DNA of 64,000 bases from Mediterraneibacter butyricigenes (GCF_003574295.1 NZ_BHGK01000001.1:2046001-2110000), one strand, 5' to 3'. Counted from the stretch's first letter, positions 26,435-34,422 are shown. The notes: generated from the letters alone by a model not told the origin. Program-made: numbers and translations.

Positions 26435-27663
26435 GTGCCTAAAATCAGGGATTTTGATAGAGTTACAGCCCTCTATGAAAGGCTGTCCAAGGATGATGAG
26501 CAGCAAGGCGAATCGAACTCAATACTGAATCAAAAGAGATTTCTCAAAGATTTTGCCCGCAAAAGCGGTATGACGAACATCAAGCATTTTACCGATGACG
26601 GTTACACAGGGCGTAACTTCAACCGTCCCGGATTTCAGGCAATGCTTGCAGAAGCCGAAGCCGGGAAAATCGGTACAATTATCGTCAAGGATATGAGCCG
26701 TTTCGGCAGAAACTATCTTGAGGTCGGCTTTTATACCGAGATTCTGTTCCCCAAGAAACAGATACGCTTTGTTGCAATCAATAACAGCGTGGACAGCGAC
26801 AAGCCGCAAGATAACGACTTCACCCCATTCCTCAACATAATGAACGAGTGGTATGCCAAGGACACCAGCAACAAGATAAAGTCCATCTTCCTGTCCCGTA
26901 TGAGCGATGGTAAACGCTGCTCCGGCAGCATTCCCTACGGCTACAATTGACTGCCTGAAGATAAGCAGACCTTGGTGGTGGATCCTGTTGCTTCTCAGGT
27001 GGTAAAACACATCTTTGAGCTTGCGGTAGAGGGCTTAACGCCTCCGGCAATCGCAAGAAGTATAAGCAGCCCACAGAGCTGACAAAAGAGATGGCGTGTG
27101 AACTGATCGATAAAATCGTCGTTCACGAAGCCGTGGGCAAAAAGCCGAACCGACAGCAGCAGGTGGACATTTATTATAACTTCATCGGGCAGTTCAATTT
27201 GCCGTTGACGGAAGAAGAAATCGAAGCGGCAAAGGTTGAAGCCGAGAAACAGGCGGCGAAAAAGGCGAAGCGGAAAACCGAAAGGCAAAGGGAACGCAAT
27301 GCGGCTTTCAGAGCGAAAGCAAAAGCGGAACGCTGGGCTGCGAATGAGGGACATAAATTCGCCAAGCGTGTCTGCGAACACTGCGGCAAGGAGTATTACC
27401 CCAACGGCAACAAGCAGAAATTCTGCTCCCCGGAATGCAAAAAGGAACACCAACGGGCAGAACTGGAGCAGAAACGCTTTGCCGAAAAAGGGAATCACAC
27501 CTTCCGTCAAAAGACTTGCAAGATATGCGGAAAACCCTTTTGGCTGTCCAACGGACAAGAGGTGCTGTGTTCCGAGGAATGCAAGGCAATCAACCGCAGA
27601 CAGAAACAGCTTGCCTATTATCATCGTAAGCAATCCGAGCAGAACGCCGGAGAAGCAATATAA
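26435..27663 (+). pseudogene. TnpX-type large serine recombinase, broken
   Basis: GTG 26435 (AGGAGGT upstream) starts VPKIRDFDRVTALYERLSKDD, a serine recombinase catalytic domain: Ser in ERLSKDDEQQGESNSI, and DMSRFGRNY. TGA at 26948-26950 replaces the expected Trp (YN*LPEDKQ). The frame then reads on to GLTPPAIARS before a deletion and frameshift. The C-terminal part resumes as ACELIDKIVVHEAVGKKPNRQQQVDIYYNFIG and ends with two Cys zinc-ribbon motifs (CEHCGKEYY..C..C and CKICGKPFW..C..C) at 27661-27663. The recombinase domain between them is missing, so the element can no longer excise by itself. Confidence 0.85.
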
Positions 27664-27682
27664 ACTCAAGGAGGACGACACA

Positions 27683-28057
27683 ATGGAGAAATTCATCAGA
27701 GACGAAAGGACAGGCTTGCGCTATGAGCTTATCGGGGACTACTATTTGATTGCCGGAGAGGATGAGCCGGAGGGCAGACCCATCGGCATATGGGGACAGC
27801 GACATTTGCGGTATCTGAAACAGCACCGCAAGGTACTCTATTCCGAACTGCTGATAAGTGGCAAGCTGAACGATTACCTTGCCGACCTAAACGAGCGGGC
27901 AGAGGAACTGTTTTCTCGGCTGGTAAAACAACTTGTCGAAAAGGAGGGCGTAACGGAAGCACTCAAAGCAGAAAACCTAATGCTGTGGGTGCAGAAAATG
28001 AATAGCATTCGCAACACCGCTATGGAGATTGTTTCAAACGATTTGATTTACGCATAA
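27683..28057 (+). CDS. tnpV: TnpV transposon-encoded protein
   Basis: The 124-residue protein matches TnpV of Tn4451-family mobilisable transposons: LRYELIGDYYLIAGED ... IGIWGQRHLRYLKQHRKVLY...LLISGKLNDYLADLNERAEE. ATG 27683 is chosen over the long upstream frame because AAGGAGG lies 8 bases before it. It follows the broken TnpX by 20 bases, as in intact elements. Its biochemical role is unknown. Confidence 0.88.
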   Translation: MEKFIRDERTGLRYELIGDYYLIAGEDEPEGRPIGIWGQRHLRYLKQHRKVLYSELLISGKLNDYLADLNERAEELFSRLVKQLVEKEGVTEALKAENLMLWVQKMNSIRNTAMEIVSNDLIYA

Positions 28058-28068
28058 CAAGCTATCGG

Positions 28069-28103
28069 AAAGGCTGCTGTCAAGCGACGGCGGCTTTTCT
28101 TTT
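28069..28103 (+). terminator. Terminator after tnpV
   Basis: 13-bp stem with three G-U pairs (28069-28081 with 28086-28098), four-base loop, then T-rich tail. Confidence 0.75.
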
Positions 28104-28195
28104 TCGGGAAGTACTCAAGAAGTCATAAAGTTCCGTGAGTAATGGAAGAAGGCAATGCTTTGAGAAAAAGATGAGAACAATATTCTGAAAACTAC

Positions 28196-28224
28196 TTGAG
28201 ATTTTGGAAAAAATCTGCTAAAAT
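28196..28224 (+). promoter_or_regulatory. Promoter upstream of the 62-residue ORF and surface protein
   Basis: TTGAGA (28196-28201), 17-base spacer, TAAAAT (28219-28224). It would give a leader of about 360 bases before the surface-protein start. Confidence 0.55.
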
Positions 28225-28296
28225 ACTTTTGTATATCTATGGGGTAGGGGAATTCATATCCTTTTGCCTTAGAAATTATGGAAGGAGGACTTGACT

Positions 28297-28485
28297 ATGG
28301 CGAACGGAAATGCGACTACTATTGTAGGCTCGGCTCGGCAGGAGCATAGCGCCGTTTTTTCAGCGTGTCAAGTCTTATTTCATACAATTTATAACGAACC
28401 AGTTGCCGGAGACAGGGCGCATTATGCCTTGGCTTCGGCTTTTTGCGTTTGCCGGAAGGATGGTGGTTTGATATTGAAGTCCTAA
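28297..28485 (+). CDS. Small ORF in a long leader (62 residues, uncertain)
   Basis: ATG 28297, with GGAGGA 10 bases upstream, opens a 62-codon frame beginning MANGNATTIVGSARQEHSAV. No family is recognised. The same DNA also folds: GACTTGAC just before the start pairs with GTCAAGTC near 28366-28374. The region might therefore be a structured leader controlling the surface gene rather than a coding gene. Confidence 0.35.
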   Translation: MANGNATTIVGSARQEHSAVFSACQVLFHTIYNEPVAGDRAHYALASAFCVCRKDGGLILKS

Positions 28486-28545
28486 CCACGACCGGCAAAT
28501 CTATCTTTTCCGGTTAAACCTTCTATCTTCTCCGGCGTGTCCGCT

Positions 28546-28608
28546 GTCGGAGGAAGAAAATAGCGGATAGAATTATTTTGGAGGAATAAAAATGAAGAAG
28601 AAACTTCT
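28546..28608 (+). repeat. 63-base direct repeat, copy 1 (start region of surface gene)
   Basis: This segment holds GTCGGAGG..., the ribosome site TTGGAGGAATA and the first codons MKKKLL. It recurs at 30602-30664 with two substitutions, immediately after the surface gene's terminator. Confidence 0.9.
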
Positions 28609-30535
28609 AAGCCTTCTGCTTGCGTTTTGCCTTATGATGGCACTTGTTCCGATGACAGCGTTTGCTGAAGGAACTTCAGTAGATAATTGGGACGGTACGG
28701 CAGATATAAGCTGGTACACCGACCATGAGACGGACACTGAATACCATTTCACCACTGCCGAACAGTTGGCCGGTTTAGCGCAGTTAGTCAATGACAAAAC
28801 TGCATCTGTATCATTTGAAGGGAAAACGATTTACTTAGATAATGACCTCGACTTATCTGGCTCCCAGTGGACTCCCATTGGAAATGGTGACAACTTTGTC
28901 AGACATTTTGCTGGTACCTTTGATGGGCAACATCATAAAATCATGAATCTGTACCATCACTCTACAGGGGACGAACTTATTCGAAATGGACTTTTCGGAG
29001 TTGTTTCTGACGGTGGTACATTAAAGAATTTACTTGTTATAGACGCTGATATTGCCTCAAATGATGGTTCGTTACTTGCCGGCATTTTGGCAGATTGGGT
29101 CAATGGCGGCACCGTTGAAAACTGCTACACAAGCGGAAAAATAGAAAACAATGTTGGCAGCAAGTTCGTTGGTGGGCTGATTGGTCAATGCACTTGGAGT
29201 ACACAGGTAAAAGGCTGTGGCTCAGACGCCACGGTTATCAGTACAGAGTCCAATGAAGATGATGTTGATACCGTTGGCGGGCTGATTGGTCAGTGGGAAA
29301 ACTCTGCGGACAGCTCGTCGATTACCGATTGTTGGTTTGGCGGTTCTGTTTCCTGCAATAATATCTATTCAGCTGTAGGTGGTATTCTCGGTGCAAACTT
29401 TGAAAACTTCTCTGGGAACAAGCCTGGCGTAATAATCAAAAATTGCATAGTTGCAACAAAAAACATCACTGGCGCTGAGCCTGGCAATATCACTTGGATT
29501 ACAGCTGTTGTAAATACCCATGTTACCGACTGCATTTGGCCGGATACCCCTCCTGATGGTGTAACGCTTGATGAAGAAGAATATCCTGATAATAAAGGCA
29601 ATTACTTAGCCGTTGCTAAGCTGGTGGTTGATTGGGATGCAGGTACTGCGAGTGCCGACCCGACCTTTGACCAGTCATCGTGCGGCACTGCTGTCTCCAA
29701 CTTCACCTCCGCAGATGTCCTTGCTGGCTTGCAAACCAATGCCGGTGCGGGCGTTGAATGGGTTGCCGGAATCGGTCATCCAACTTTTGTGTGGGATGAC
29801 AATAACATCCCCGCTGATTACACAGCTGTCGATGCAGCCATCGCAAGGGCAACGGCTCTTGATAGCAGCCTTTATACAAATTATTCTGCGGTAGAAGATT
29901 CCATTAACTCTGTTGACCGAGCAAAAAGCAAAGCCCGGCAAACAGAGGTTGATGCAATGGCAAAGGCTATTGAAGATGCCATTGCTGCCCTGCAATACAA
30001 GGATGCAGATTACACAAAGGTAGATGCAGCCATTGCCAAAGCAAATGCACTGAACAAGGACAACTACAAGGACTTCACCGCCGTGGAAGCCGCTGTGAAT
30101 GCTGTTGTCCGTGACAAGAATATCACTGAACAGAGCGAAGTTGATGCAATGGCGAAGGCTATTGAAGATGCCATTGCTGCCCTGCAATACAAGGATGCAG
30201 ATTATACAAAGGTTGATGCAGCCATTGCCAAAGCAAATGCGCTAAACAAGAATGACTACAAGGATTTCTCCGGTGTGGAAGCTGCTGTCAAGGCTGTTGT
30301 CCGTGGTAAAAATATTACGGAGCAATCCGAAGTAGACAAGATGGCAAAGACTATCGAAGATGCGATTGCTGCTCTTGAGAAAAAAACTGCCAGTACCAAA
30401 CCGGGAACATCCGATAAGAGTCCCCAGACCGGCGATACAAGCAACCTTGCACTGTGGATTGCCCTGTTGTTCATCAGCGGCGGTGCAGCCATTGGCACAA
30501 CGGTTGTAAGCAGGAAGGAAAAGTACAACAGATAA
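28592..30535 (+). CDS. GLUG/FIVAR-repeat surface protein with SPQTG anchor
   Basis: The 647-residue protein has a signal peptide (1-26, ..VPMTAFA), then HFTTAEQLAGLAQLV and GLUG-type repeats to about residue 400 (TFDGQHHKIMNLY, NGLFGVV, SLLAGILADW). Next are three FIVAR-like helical repeats of 64 residues (YTAVDAAIARATAL, YTKVDAAIAKANAL twice), which commonly bind host glycans or proteins. The C-terminus is SPQTGDTSNLALWIALL, a hydrophobic helix and RKEKYNR, a SrtB-like SPxTG sorting signal; no sortase gene is in the window. GGAGGAATA precedes the ATG. The last two repeats are nearly identical at DNA level (192-base period), a hotspot for copy-number change. Confidence 0.88.
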   Translation: MKKKLLSLLLAFCLMMALVPMTAFAEGTSVDNWDGTADISWYTDHETDTEYHFTTAEQLAGLAQLVNDKTASVSFEGKTIYLDNDLDLSGSQWTPIGNGDNFVRHFAGTFDGQHHKIMNLYHHSTGDELIRNGLFGVVSDGGTLKNLLVIDADIASNDGSLLAGILADWVNGGTVENCYTSGKIENNVGSKFVGGLIGQCTWSTQVKGCGSDATVISTESNEDDVDTVGGLIGQWENSADSSSITDCWFGGSVSCNNIYSAVGGILGANFENFSGNKPGVIIKNCIVATKNITGAEPGNITWITAVVNTHVTDCIWPDTPPDGVTLDEEEYPDNKGNYLAVAKLVVDWDAGTASADPTFDQSSCGTAVSNFTSADVLAGLQTNAGAGVEWVAGIGHPTFVWDDNNIPADYTAVDAAIARATALDSSLYTNYSAVEDSINSVDRAKSKARQTEVDAMAKAIEDAIAALQYKDADYTKVDAAIAKANALNKDNYKDFTAVEAAVNAVVRDKNITEQSEVDAMAKAIEDAIAALQYKDADYTKVDAAIAKANALNKNDYKDFSGVEAAVKAVVRGKNITEQSEVDKMAKTIEDAIAALEKKTASTKPGTSDKSPQTGDTSNLALWIALLFISGGAAIGTTVVSRKEKYNR

Positions 30536-30570
30536 TTGAATAGCGTTTCCTTGCTCCATCTTCCGAGCAA

Positions 30571-30604
30571 GACAAAAGCGTCGTAGCAATACGGCGCTTT
30601 TGTC
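30571..30604 (+). terminator. Terminator of the surface-protein gene
   Basis: GACAAAAGCGTCG (30571-30583) pairs with CGGCGCTTTTGTC (30592-30604), one G-U pair. The right arm runs into the second 63-base repeat. Confidence 0.75.
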
Positions 30605-30704
30605 GGAGGGAGAAAATAGCGGATAGAATTATTTTGGAGGAATGAAAATGAAGAAGAAACTTCTCGGTAAGAATCCGGAACTTGTATTGTATAAGAAAAG
30701 ATGA
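30602..30704 (+). pseudogene. Second copy of the surface-gene start, truncated
   Basis: 30602-30664 repeats the leader, ribosome site and first six codons (MKKKLL) of the surface gene. It then diverges to GKNPELVLYKKR and stops at 30702-30704 after 18 codons. It is the stump of a tandem duplicate or the junction left by a deletion. Confidence 0.7.
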
Positions 30705-30764
30705 GAATAGAGAAAAATAGTAAGCCATTGGAGTTAATGATTTCAGTGCAAGCAAAGGAATTTT

Positions 30765-30796
30765 GAGGTGTTAGCAAATTGCGACACCTCTTTTCT
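30765..30796 (+). terminator. Terminator before the LexA-like gene
   Basis: GAGGTGT (30765-30771) with ACACCTC (30784-30790), then TTTTCTTTT. Confidence 0.7.
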
Positions 30797-30812
30797 TTTA
30801 CGAAAAACCTAC

Positions 30813-30871
30813 TTGAAAAATTTTTCGTATCAGGTATAATAAAACTATCGAAAGCAAACTGCTTCCGATAG
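30813..30871 (+). promoter_or_regulatory. Promoter and dyad operator of the LexA-like gene
   Basis: TTGAAA (30813-30818), 16 bases, TATAAT (30835-30840). Just downstream is an imperfect palindrome of 11-base arms (30845-30855 and 30861-30871; CTATCGAAAGC/GCTTCCGATAG) with a 5-base centre, well placed for autorepression. Confidence 0.7.
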
Positions 30872-30892
30872 AAAAGAAAGTGAGGTGCAGGT

Positions 30893-31492
30893 ATGAGAAG
30901 CAAGAGTCCTGAACTTATGAGTGAAATAAAAAAGTATATCGAGGATTATTACCTGCAAAACAGACAATCCCCATCGACTACAAAAATTGCTGAAGCTGTT
31001 GGCATTGCCAGAGGTACGGCATATAAATACTTAGTAGAGATGGCTGAGAAGAATATGATTGAGTACGACGGGCAGGAGATTCGCACCAATGTGACCCGTA
31101 AGTACAGTGGCGAACAGACACAGACGCCGATTGTAGGTTCTATTCCTTGTGGCAGTCCTCAGTATGAGGAAGAAAATATTGAAGAATATGTATCACTTCC
31201 TACTGCTATTTTCGGCAAAGGAGATTTCTTTATATTAAGAGCAAGCGGTCAGTCTATGATTGAAGCAGGGATTGATGACGGCGACCTTGTGGTTGTTAAA
31301 AAGCAGGTAGAAGCCAATGAGGGCGATATAGTAGTTGCCCTTGTGGATAATCAGAATACATTGAAACGCTACTTCCGAGATGATGAGAATAAGAAAATCA
31401 TTCTCCACCCGGAAAATAAGAAGATGAAAGACATCATTGTAGATGAGTGCTGTATTCAGGGTGTGGCTTGTCACATCATCAAAGAACTATAA
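30893..31492 (+). CDS. LexA-like self-cleaving repressor
   Basis: The 199-residue protein has an N-terminal winged HTH (SPSTTKIAEAVGIARGTAYKYLVEM) and a C-terminal S24 peptidase domain. The scissile pair appears to be C86-G87 (SIPCGSP), the catalytic Ser S121 (ASGQSMIEAG) and Lys K158 (NTLKRYF). On DNA damage it should cleave itself and release its targets. GAGGTGCAG precedes the start. The palindrome in its own promoter differs from the Gram-positive GAAC-type LexA box, so it is probably a paralogue tied to a mobile region. Confidence 0.9.
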   Translation: MRSKSPELMSEIKKYIEDYYLQNRQSPSTTKIAEAVGIARGTAYKYLVEMAEKNMIEYDGQEIRTNVTRKYSGEQTQTPIVGSIPCGSPQYEEENIEEYVSLPTAIFGKGDFFILRASGQSMIEAGIDDGDLVVVKKQVEANEGDIVVALVDNQNTLKRYFRDDENKKIILHPENKKMKDIIVDECCIQGVACHIIKEL

Positions 31493-31506
31493 CAGAGGAC
31501 AGACGA

Positions 31507-31581
31507 ATGAGAACACTTGAAGGAATTCGCTATCTAATCAATTTGGATAGTGCGCAAATCAGCTGGAACAAGAAAACTTAA
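31507..31581 (+). CDS. 24-residue ORF, probable remnant
   Basis: ATG 31507 reads MRTLEGIRYLINLDSAQISW and stops soon after at 31579-31581. It follows the LexA-like gene by 14 bases with an AGAGGACAG site. It looks like the first part of a longer gene that has been cut. Confidence 0.3.
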   Translation: MRTLEGIRYLINLDSAQISWNKKT

Positions 31582-31623
31582 CAGAGGAGGAAAGAAGGGA
31601 CTTTTAGGGACTTTTCTGAAAAA

Positions 31624-31815
31624 ATGATTGAAGAAGCTGATAAAATAACGGAATTATATTTACAGCAGCAGAAATTTCATGAGCGAGTGTTCAAGACGAT
31701 TGGGGGAGTTGTAACATTAGCTTTGGGAGTGACGGTAACAATGTTAGGCTTAAAAGCAATTGGCAGCGATGAAGATTTACCTCAACTAGATGATGAGAAT
31801 CAGAATGTTGCATAA
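31624..31815 (+). CDS. Small single-helix membrane protein
   Basis: The 63-residue protein has a charged amphipathic N-terminus, one hydrophobic helix (TIGGVVTLALGVTVTMLGLKAIG, ~25-47) and an acidic tail. The ribosome site is poor (GAGGAGG is 30 bases away). Function unknown. Confidence 0.5.
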   Translation: MIEEADKITELYLQQQKFHERVFKTIGGVVTLALGVTVTMLGLKAIGSDEDLPQLDDENQNVA

Positions 31816-31848
31816 TAGCTTTATCTATAATTGAAAACAACAAGATGG

Positions 31849-31880
31849 AAAGGCTCAGGAAAAAGTATTCTGGGCCTTTT
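31849..31880 (+). terminator. Terminator after the small membrane protein
   Basis: AAAGGCTCAG (31849-31858) with CTGGGCCTTT (31870-31879), one G-U pair, then T. Confidence 0.65.
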
Positions 31881-31997
31881 GTCTTAGAAGGATAGCAGTA
31901 TAAAAGAGCAGGGATTTTTATACCCCACCTATTGATATACACTGTAACTATCAAAGAAGATTAAATCATAAACTTCAAAGAAATGGAGGAGTTGGCG

Positions 31998-32099
31998 ATG
32001 AAAGGATTTAACACTGGTGATGGTTACATGGGATTGGTAGATGGTAAATATATCTTGTTTGCCAGTGAATCCGATTACTATGAATACATGAACGATTAA
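31998..32099 (+). CDS. 33-residue conserved small protein (copy 1)
   Basis: ATG 31998 (GGAGG 10 bases upstream) encodes MKGFNTGDGYMGLVDGKYIL and a 13-residue acidic/aromatic end (..DYYEYMND). A paralogue with 26 or so identical residues is at 45639-45740, also upstream of a HIRAN-like gene and behind a similar leader. Conservation at protein level across the two copies shows it is real despite its size. Function unknown. Confidence 0.8.
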   Translation: MKGFNTGDGYMGLVDGKYILFASESDYYEYMND

Positions 32100-32112
32100 A
32101 GGAGGAGCTGCT

Positions 32113-32346
32113 ATGAAAGGAATATTCGGAAGTATGTTTGATCTGAACCATGATGGAAATATTAGTCCACTGGAAAGCGCAATGGAATTTACTTTCCTAA
32201 ATGAACTACTGAAAGACGATTCTGATGTACAGACGGAGTTAGAATTATCGGGACTGGATCCAGATGAGTTGGAGTTTATGGATGCAGATGAACGAAGAGA
32301 AGCACTGGAAGATGCCGGACTGGATCCGTATGAATATGATTTCTAA
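32113..32346 (+). CDS. Small EF-hand-like protein
   Basis: The 77-residue acidic protein contains a canonical-looking calcium loop, DLNHDGNISPLE (residues ~10-21, with Asp/Asn at 1, 3, 5, 7 and Glu at 12). Its C-terminus is repeated and acidic (LSGLDPDELEFMDADERREALEDAGLDP). AGGAGGAG precedes the ATG. It lies between the 33-residue gene and the HIRAN gene in a tight operon. Calcium binding is inferred from the loop only. Confidence 0.75.
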   Translation: MKGIFGSMFDLNHDGNISPLESAMEFTFLNELLKDDSDVQTELELSGLDPDELEFMDADERREALEDAGLDPYEYDF

Positions 32347-32362
32347 GGAAGGAACATTTACA

Positions 32363-32683
32363 ATGGCAAAAGTATTTATCACACTGACAGGAACAAAACA
32401 TTATTACGGAAATGATTTTCTTGAAAAGGGTACAAAGATCAGATTGGAGAAAGAGCCAGATAATGAGTATGACAAGGAAGCAATCAAAGTTACTTATGAA
32501 GGCCTTGGAAAAATCGGGTATGTGGCGAACAGTTCTTATACTGTTATTGGTGAGTCGATGAGTGCCGGACGTCTCTACGACAAGATTGGAGATGTTGCAT
32601 ATGCAAAGGTAATACTTGTTACATCAGCTGGGACAATCTGCAAAATTTGTAAAAAGAGTCTGGTAAAAGACGAGGAGCTATAA
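32363..32683 (+). CDS. HIRAN-like domain protein (copy 1)
   Basis: ATG 32363 (AAGGAAGGAAC upstream) gives 106 residues. The core (LTGTKHYYGNDFLEKGTKIRLEKEPDNEYDKEAIKV..GLGKIGYVANSSYTV) fits the HIRAN fold, which binds 3' DNA ends or stalled-fork DNA when fused to helicases. Here it is stand-alone with a Cys pair near the end (TICKICKK). It is a paralogue of the protein at 45838. Its stop overlaps the next ATG (TAATG). Confidence 0.78.
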   Translation: MAKVFITLTGTKHYYGNDFLEKGTKIRLEKEPDNEYDKEAIKVTYEGLGKIGYVANSSYTVIGESMSAGRLYDKIGDVAYAKVILVTSAGTICKICKKSLVKDEEL

Positions 32684-32946
32684 TGAAAAACAAAGAGATA
32701 TTGAAAAAAATCTATTATGAAAATAGAGCAATAAACAGAAATATTCAGTGTCTGGCTAATATCAGTTTAATTGGTTTACTTGCAAGGTCAGCAAAAAAAG
32801 CAAAAGAAAGCGATGATGAACAAGGAAAAAATCTTGCAAAAGCAGGGCTGCTCTTAGTAGTTATTTCGGAAGCCCTGATAATGATTAGTGATATTCTAGA
32901 TCATCGGAAAATGAAAATCGAAGAGAAAATAGAAAAGTGTGAGTAA
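32683..32946 (+). CDS. Small membrane-associated hypothetical protein
   Basis: The 87-residue protein has a basic N-terminus, a Lys-rich middle and one hydrophobic helix (GLLLVVISEALIMISDIL, ~53-71). Its ATG overlaps the preceding stop, so it is cotranslated with the HIRAN-like protein. No family recognised. Confidence 0.6.
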   Translation: MKNKEILKKIYYENRAINRNIQCLANISLIGLLARSAKKAKESDDEQGKNLAKAGLLLVVISEALIMISDILDHRKMKIEEKIEKCE

Positions 32947-32956
32947 GGGAGAAGAA

Positions 32957-33049
32957 ATGTATACAAAAGAACAGAATGAAGAAATAGAAAAAGTATGCCG
33001 AGTGTTTGATAGTTATATCAGAGAAAATCCATATTTCGATGTTGTCTGA
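32957..33049 (+). pseudogene. Start of a gene ended by TGA, 3' part lost
   Basis: ATG 32957 (AAGGGAGAAG upstream) reads MYTKEQNEEIEKVCRVFDSY..ENPYFDVV then TGA (33047-33049), followed in the same frame by SDKLGYMKG. TGA in place of TGG (Trp) would join the two. The continuation runs straight into the next gene's ribosome site, so the 3' part is also missing. Confidence 0.5.
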
Positions 33050-33085
33050 TCAGATAAACTGGGCTACATGAAAGGAAGATCAAAG

Positions 33086-33754
33086 ATGATGAGAACAATT
33101 AAAGTTACGGGAAAAGGAAAAATAGCAGTAAAGCCGGATATGATCCGATTATATGTAAACAAGGAAGAACTTTGCCATGAATATGAAGATACTCTTCGCA
33201 GATCAACAGAAGATACAGAGTTGCTCAAGGATTTATTTGAAAAACTTGGATTTCAGAGAAAAGACCTTAAAACAGTATATTTTAATGTTGATACAGAATA
33301 TGAAAGCTATCAGGACAGGGATAAGAGTAGGAAGCGAAGATTTGAGGGATATAAGTATATTCATCATATGAAAATAGAGTTTGCTTCTGATAACAAAAAG
33401 CTGGGACAGGTGCTATATGCTTTGGCACATAGTTCATTAAAACCGGAGTTTTCTATTGAATATACTGTAGCTGATGTAGAAAAATGTAAAAATGAGCTGT
33501 TACATAAAGCAATTGAGGATTCCATTCAAAAGGCACAGGTACTTACAACAGCAGCGAATGTGAAACTGGGTGAAATACAGGCGATTAATTATTCCTGGGG
33601 AGAGATAGATTTTGTAACAAAGCCAATGGACGAAATGAGATTAATGGAGTGTATGGAATGTGAAATGAGTGCACCGGCAGCATATGACCTAGATATTGAA
33701 GCAGACGATATAGATGTAACTGATACAGTAACTGTAGTCTGGGAAATCGCTTAG
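33086..33754 (+). CDS. SIMPL-domain (DUF541) protein
   Basis: From ATG 33086 (AAAGGAAG 8 bases upstream; ATG 33068 is less well placed) the product has 222 residues and begins MMRTIKVTGKGKIAVKPDMI, the standard opening of SIMPL proteins. DVEKCKNELLHKAIEDSIQKAQVLTTAANVKLGEIQAI is the conserved central helix and strand. Unlike many relatives it has no signal peptide, so it is cytoplasmic. Family members are oligomeric and linked to stress or signalling; the precise role is unknown. Confidence 0.85.
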   Translation: MMRTIKVTGKGKIAVKPDMIRLYVNKEELCHEYEDTLRRSTEDTELLKDLFEKLGFQRKDLKTVYFNVDTEYESYQDRDKSRKRRFEGYKYIHHMKIEFASDNKKLGQVLYALAHSSLKPEFSIEYTVADVEKCKNELLHKAIEDSIQKAQVLTTAANVKLGEIQAINYSWGEIDFVTKPMDEMRLMECMECEMSAPAAYDLDIEADDIDVTDTVTVVWEIA

Positions 33755-33766
33755 GAGGTTGATTGC

Positions 33767-34006
33767 ATGTTGTCATCTATTTATTATGGGGAAATACAAA
33801 GTGACAAGTTGGTATCATGGAACGAGAATAAAGATCCATATAATATATTAGTTGAGAACAATCGAGTATATAAACTTGGAGGATGGGAATTTCTTGATAT
33901 AGCCAATAAGCTTTTTGACAATGAAAATCCGTTTTTCTGTGCGCATACAAAATGTAATTGCCAGGCAGTTATGCCTGGCAGATTTTATTTGTGGGCTTTG
34001 CTATAA
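33767..34006 (+). pseudogene. Hypothetical gene, 3'-truncated
   Basis: ATG 33767 (TAGGAGG upstream) reads MLSSIYYGEIQSDKLVSWNE... The frame then runs through a strong hairpin (33959-33980), reading VMPGRFYLW, which is not natural coding sequence. The gene seems cut near 33955 and joined to a terminator. The first 60 residues are not recognised. Confidence 0.45.
33959..33987. terminator. Bidirectional terminator before the MerR gene
   Basis: TGCCAGGC (33959-33966) with GCCTGGCA (33973-33980), 8 perfect pairs, then ATTTTATTT on the plus strand. It separates the truncated plus-strand gene from the minus-strand MerR gene ending at 33985. Confidence 0.8.
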
Positions 34007-34422
34007 AGCTTTTGAATATCCTTTGGAAGATTATCAGGGAGCATTGCATTAATTCTATCTTCGTTGCCATCAGCCATTGCGGTATCGTAATACCAGCATT
34101 TGAATTCCAGCATGGCGAGAGTTTTTTCCAGCTGCTTGATTTCCTCTTTGACGGCAGCCTTTCGATACTCAAATAATTCTTTACGTTTTGCGTAGGTGGA
34201 AGCGCCGTCTGCAACCCATTCAAAAAACTGTTTTATATCCTTGATTTCAAGACCAGATCGTTTTAGGCACTCGATGATACGGAGGGCTTCGAGTTCGTTA
34301 TCACTAAAGTATCGGATATTGCCTTTGCGTACAAGATTCGGGAAAAAGCCTTCTTTATCGTAATATCTCAAAGTTGAAATAGGGAGATGAAACATCTCGG
34401 ATACCTGACCAATTGTGTACAT
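33985..34422 (-). CDS. MerR-family transcriptional regulator
   Basis: The start is placed at 34422 (MYTIGQVSEMFHLPISTLRY), where GAAGG is well spaced on the minus strand; the longer frame upstream covers the divergent promoter. The 145-residue protein has a MerR HTH (residues 1-70) and a coiled-coil dimer helix (RKAAVKEEIKQLEKTLAMLE). Cys of metal sensors are absent except FKCWYY, so it more likely senses an organic molecule, like AdhR relatives. It is divergent from the alpha/beta hydrolase gene, whose promoter has a MerR dyad. Confidence 0.9.
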   Translation of the reverse strand: MYTIGQVSEMFHLPISTLRYYDKEGFFPNLVRKGNIRYFSDNELEALRIIECLKRSGLEIKDIKQFFEWVADGASTYAKRKELFEYRKAAVKEEIKQLEKTLAMLEFKCWYYDTAMADGNEDRINAMLPDNLPKDIQKLYSKAHK

